DNA of 7,023 bases from positions 1-7,023 of the forward strand of contig JASLHP010000076.1 in the NCBI GenBank assembly GCA_030149625.1, in the 5' to 3' direction. Positions 6,545-7,023 of this stretch are shown piece after piece (position 1 is the stretch's first letter; every line of letters begins with the position of its first letter). The position numbers and the translations under genes were made by a program. The stretch comes from Solirubrobacteraceae bacterium. Its GTDB lineage: Bacteria > Actinomycetota > Thermoleophilia > Solirubrobacterales > Solirubrobacteraceae. The notes beneath the pieces are model-generated. The model saw only the letters and a program-made list of their open reading frames with translations. It was not told where the DNA came from and did not search any database.

Positions 6545-6931
6545 CTATCGATCCGCAGGGCGTTCGCCGGCCTGGATGCGGCCCATCACACGCACGAGCT
6601 TCCAGAACAGCCAGCCGCCGAGGCCGATCGCGAGCAAGCAGCCGCCAGCGGCGAGGAGCGTCTCGGCCACCACCAGCGCGAGCGAGGTGACGATGATCTG
6701 GAACGCGAGCAGCGCCTCGAAGCCGAGCACCGCGAGATAGCGGCGGCGGTACATGCCGAGCGCCAACAGCGACAGGATCGCCGCGAGGAAGATCGCTCCG
6801 GGCAGCGAGCCGCCGTGCTTGGCGAGATCGTGGATGCTGAGCCCGCCGGCGAGCACGGCGATCGCCAGCACGGCGCATACACAGACGGCCACCAGCAGTG
6901 GCGCCGGCCGCTCGCCGGGCGCGAGCGGCAC
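6545..6931 (-). CDS. Small four-helix membrane protein, unknown function, start unresolved
   Basis: From GTG 6931 the protein has 128 residues with four hydrophobic segments at about 11-31, 43-60, 65-88 and 91-111. The helices 2-3 loop is basic (YRRRY, 61-65), and a cationic tail KLVRVMGRIQ follows helix 4. By the positive-inside rule both that loop and the tail should face the cytoplasm, which is hard to reconcile for all segments, so topology is uncertain. No enzyme motif is visible. It resembles small hypothetical membrane proteins I associate with Thermoleophilia, from memory only. GTG 6931 lacks a ribosome site and the frame stays open to 7023; residues encoded upstream (RSRRAAGEQQARAAL) look like real protein, so the gene probably starts earlier. 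No ATG, GTG or TTG occurs in frame there. It lies 53 bp upstream of lpdA on the same strand; a role with PDH is not implied. Confidence 0.72.
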   Translation of the reverse strand: MPLAPGERPAPLLVAVCVCAVLAIAVLAGGLSIHDLAKHGGSLPGAIFLAAILSLLALGMYRRRYLAVLGFEALLAFQIIVTSLALVVAETLLAAGGCLLAIGLGGWLFWKLVRVMGRIQAGERPADR

Positions 6932-6978
6932 GAGCGCCGCGCGCGCCTGCTGCTCGCCCGCGGCGCGGCGGCTTCGTG

Positions 6979-7022
6979 GTGGGTCTGCTGGATGGCCGAC
7001 GACGGCCAGCCAGCAGACCCAC
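6979..7022. repeat. 13-bp inverted repeat / long hairpin at the window edge
   Basis: GTGGGTCTGCTGG (6979-6991) and CCAGCAGACCCAC (7010-7022) are perfect inverted copies. The 18 bases between them continue the stem after one mismatch (6992/7009): T-A, GGCC with GGCC, then G-C, leaving the loop ACGA. That makes about 19 paired bases. No T-run follows on either strand within the window, so a standard intrinsic terminator is not supported. It overlaps the open 5' extension of the membrane-protein frame and ends one base before the window does. It may be a real hairpin, a recombination site, or a fold-back artefact at a sequence end. Confidence 0.85.
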
Positions 7023-7023
7023 G

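Noticed and set aside
6504..7022. 172-codon minus-strand frame overlapping the membrane-protein gene
   Set aside because: Its product is Arg-rich without domains, while the overlapping frame encodes four clean hydrophobic helices.
6979..7022. Intrinsic terminator
   Set aside because: The stem is strong, but neither strand shows a T-run after it within the window; other explanations are kept open.
1..7023. tRNA, rRNA, insertion sequences, prophage or defence genes
   Set aside because: No such sequence was recognised on either strand; the window is filled by metabolic genes.

Overview
The window is very GC-rich (about 70% by eye). Every gene I can support lies on the minus strand, so the operon reads from high to low coordinates. 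GC-rich third codon positions, tight translational overlaps and protein character suggest a high-GC actinobacterium. The small four-helix membrane protein and the overall style remind me of Thermoleophilia/Solirubrobacterales, but that is an impression from memory, not a search result.

Layout in transcription order: (1) a small four-helix membrane protein of unknown function (6545-6931, true start unresolved), preceded at the window edge by a strong 13-bp inverted repeat (6979-7022); (2) lpdA, the dihydrolipoamide dehydrogenase E3 (5106-6491); (3) a DsbA/HCCA-isomerase-type thioredoxin-fold protein (4430-5098); (4) an unrecognised 79-residue protein (4194-4433); (5) pdhA, E1 alpha (2992-4194); (6) pdhB, E1 beta (1949-2992); (7) pdhC, the E2 acyltransferase (582-1949); (8) lipB, octanoyltransferase, cut by the window start (1-485). 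No stretch over 300 bases lacks a gene. The gaps are 96 bp (486-581), 7 bp (5099-5105) and 53 bp (6492-6544).

Together these genes form a nearly complete pyruvate dehydrogenase module. E1 decarboxylates pyruvate, E2 carries the acetyl group on lipoate to CoA, E3 reoxidises the lipoate, and LipB supplies the octanoyl precursor of lipoate. LipA, which inserts the sulfurs, is not in the window and may lie just downstream of lipB. The two genes without an obvious place in this pathway, the thioredoxin-fold protein and the 79-residue protein, sit between E3 and E1 alpha. They are coupled to each other and to pdhA by 1-4 base overlaps, so they are probably made at levels tied to the complex.

The best leads are: the edge inverted repeat, whose inner segment, if inverted, would give the membrane gene an in-frame ATG; the unknown 79-residue protein; the thioredoxin-fold protein lacking CxxC and the usual cis-proline; an Asp-to-Tyr change in the E2 catalytic motif; and an acidic 30-bp repeat in the E2 linker. 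I did not find a clearly novel system. Most of the window is ordinary central metabolism in an unusual operon arrangement.
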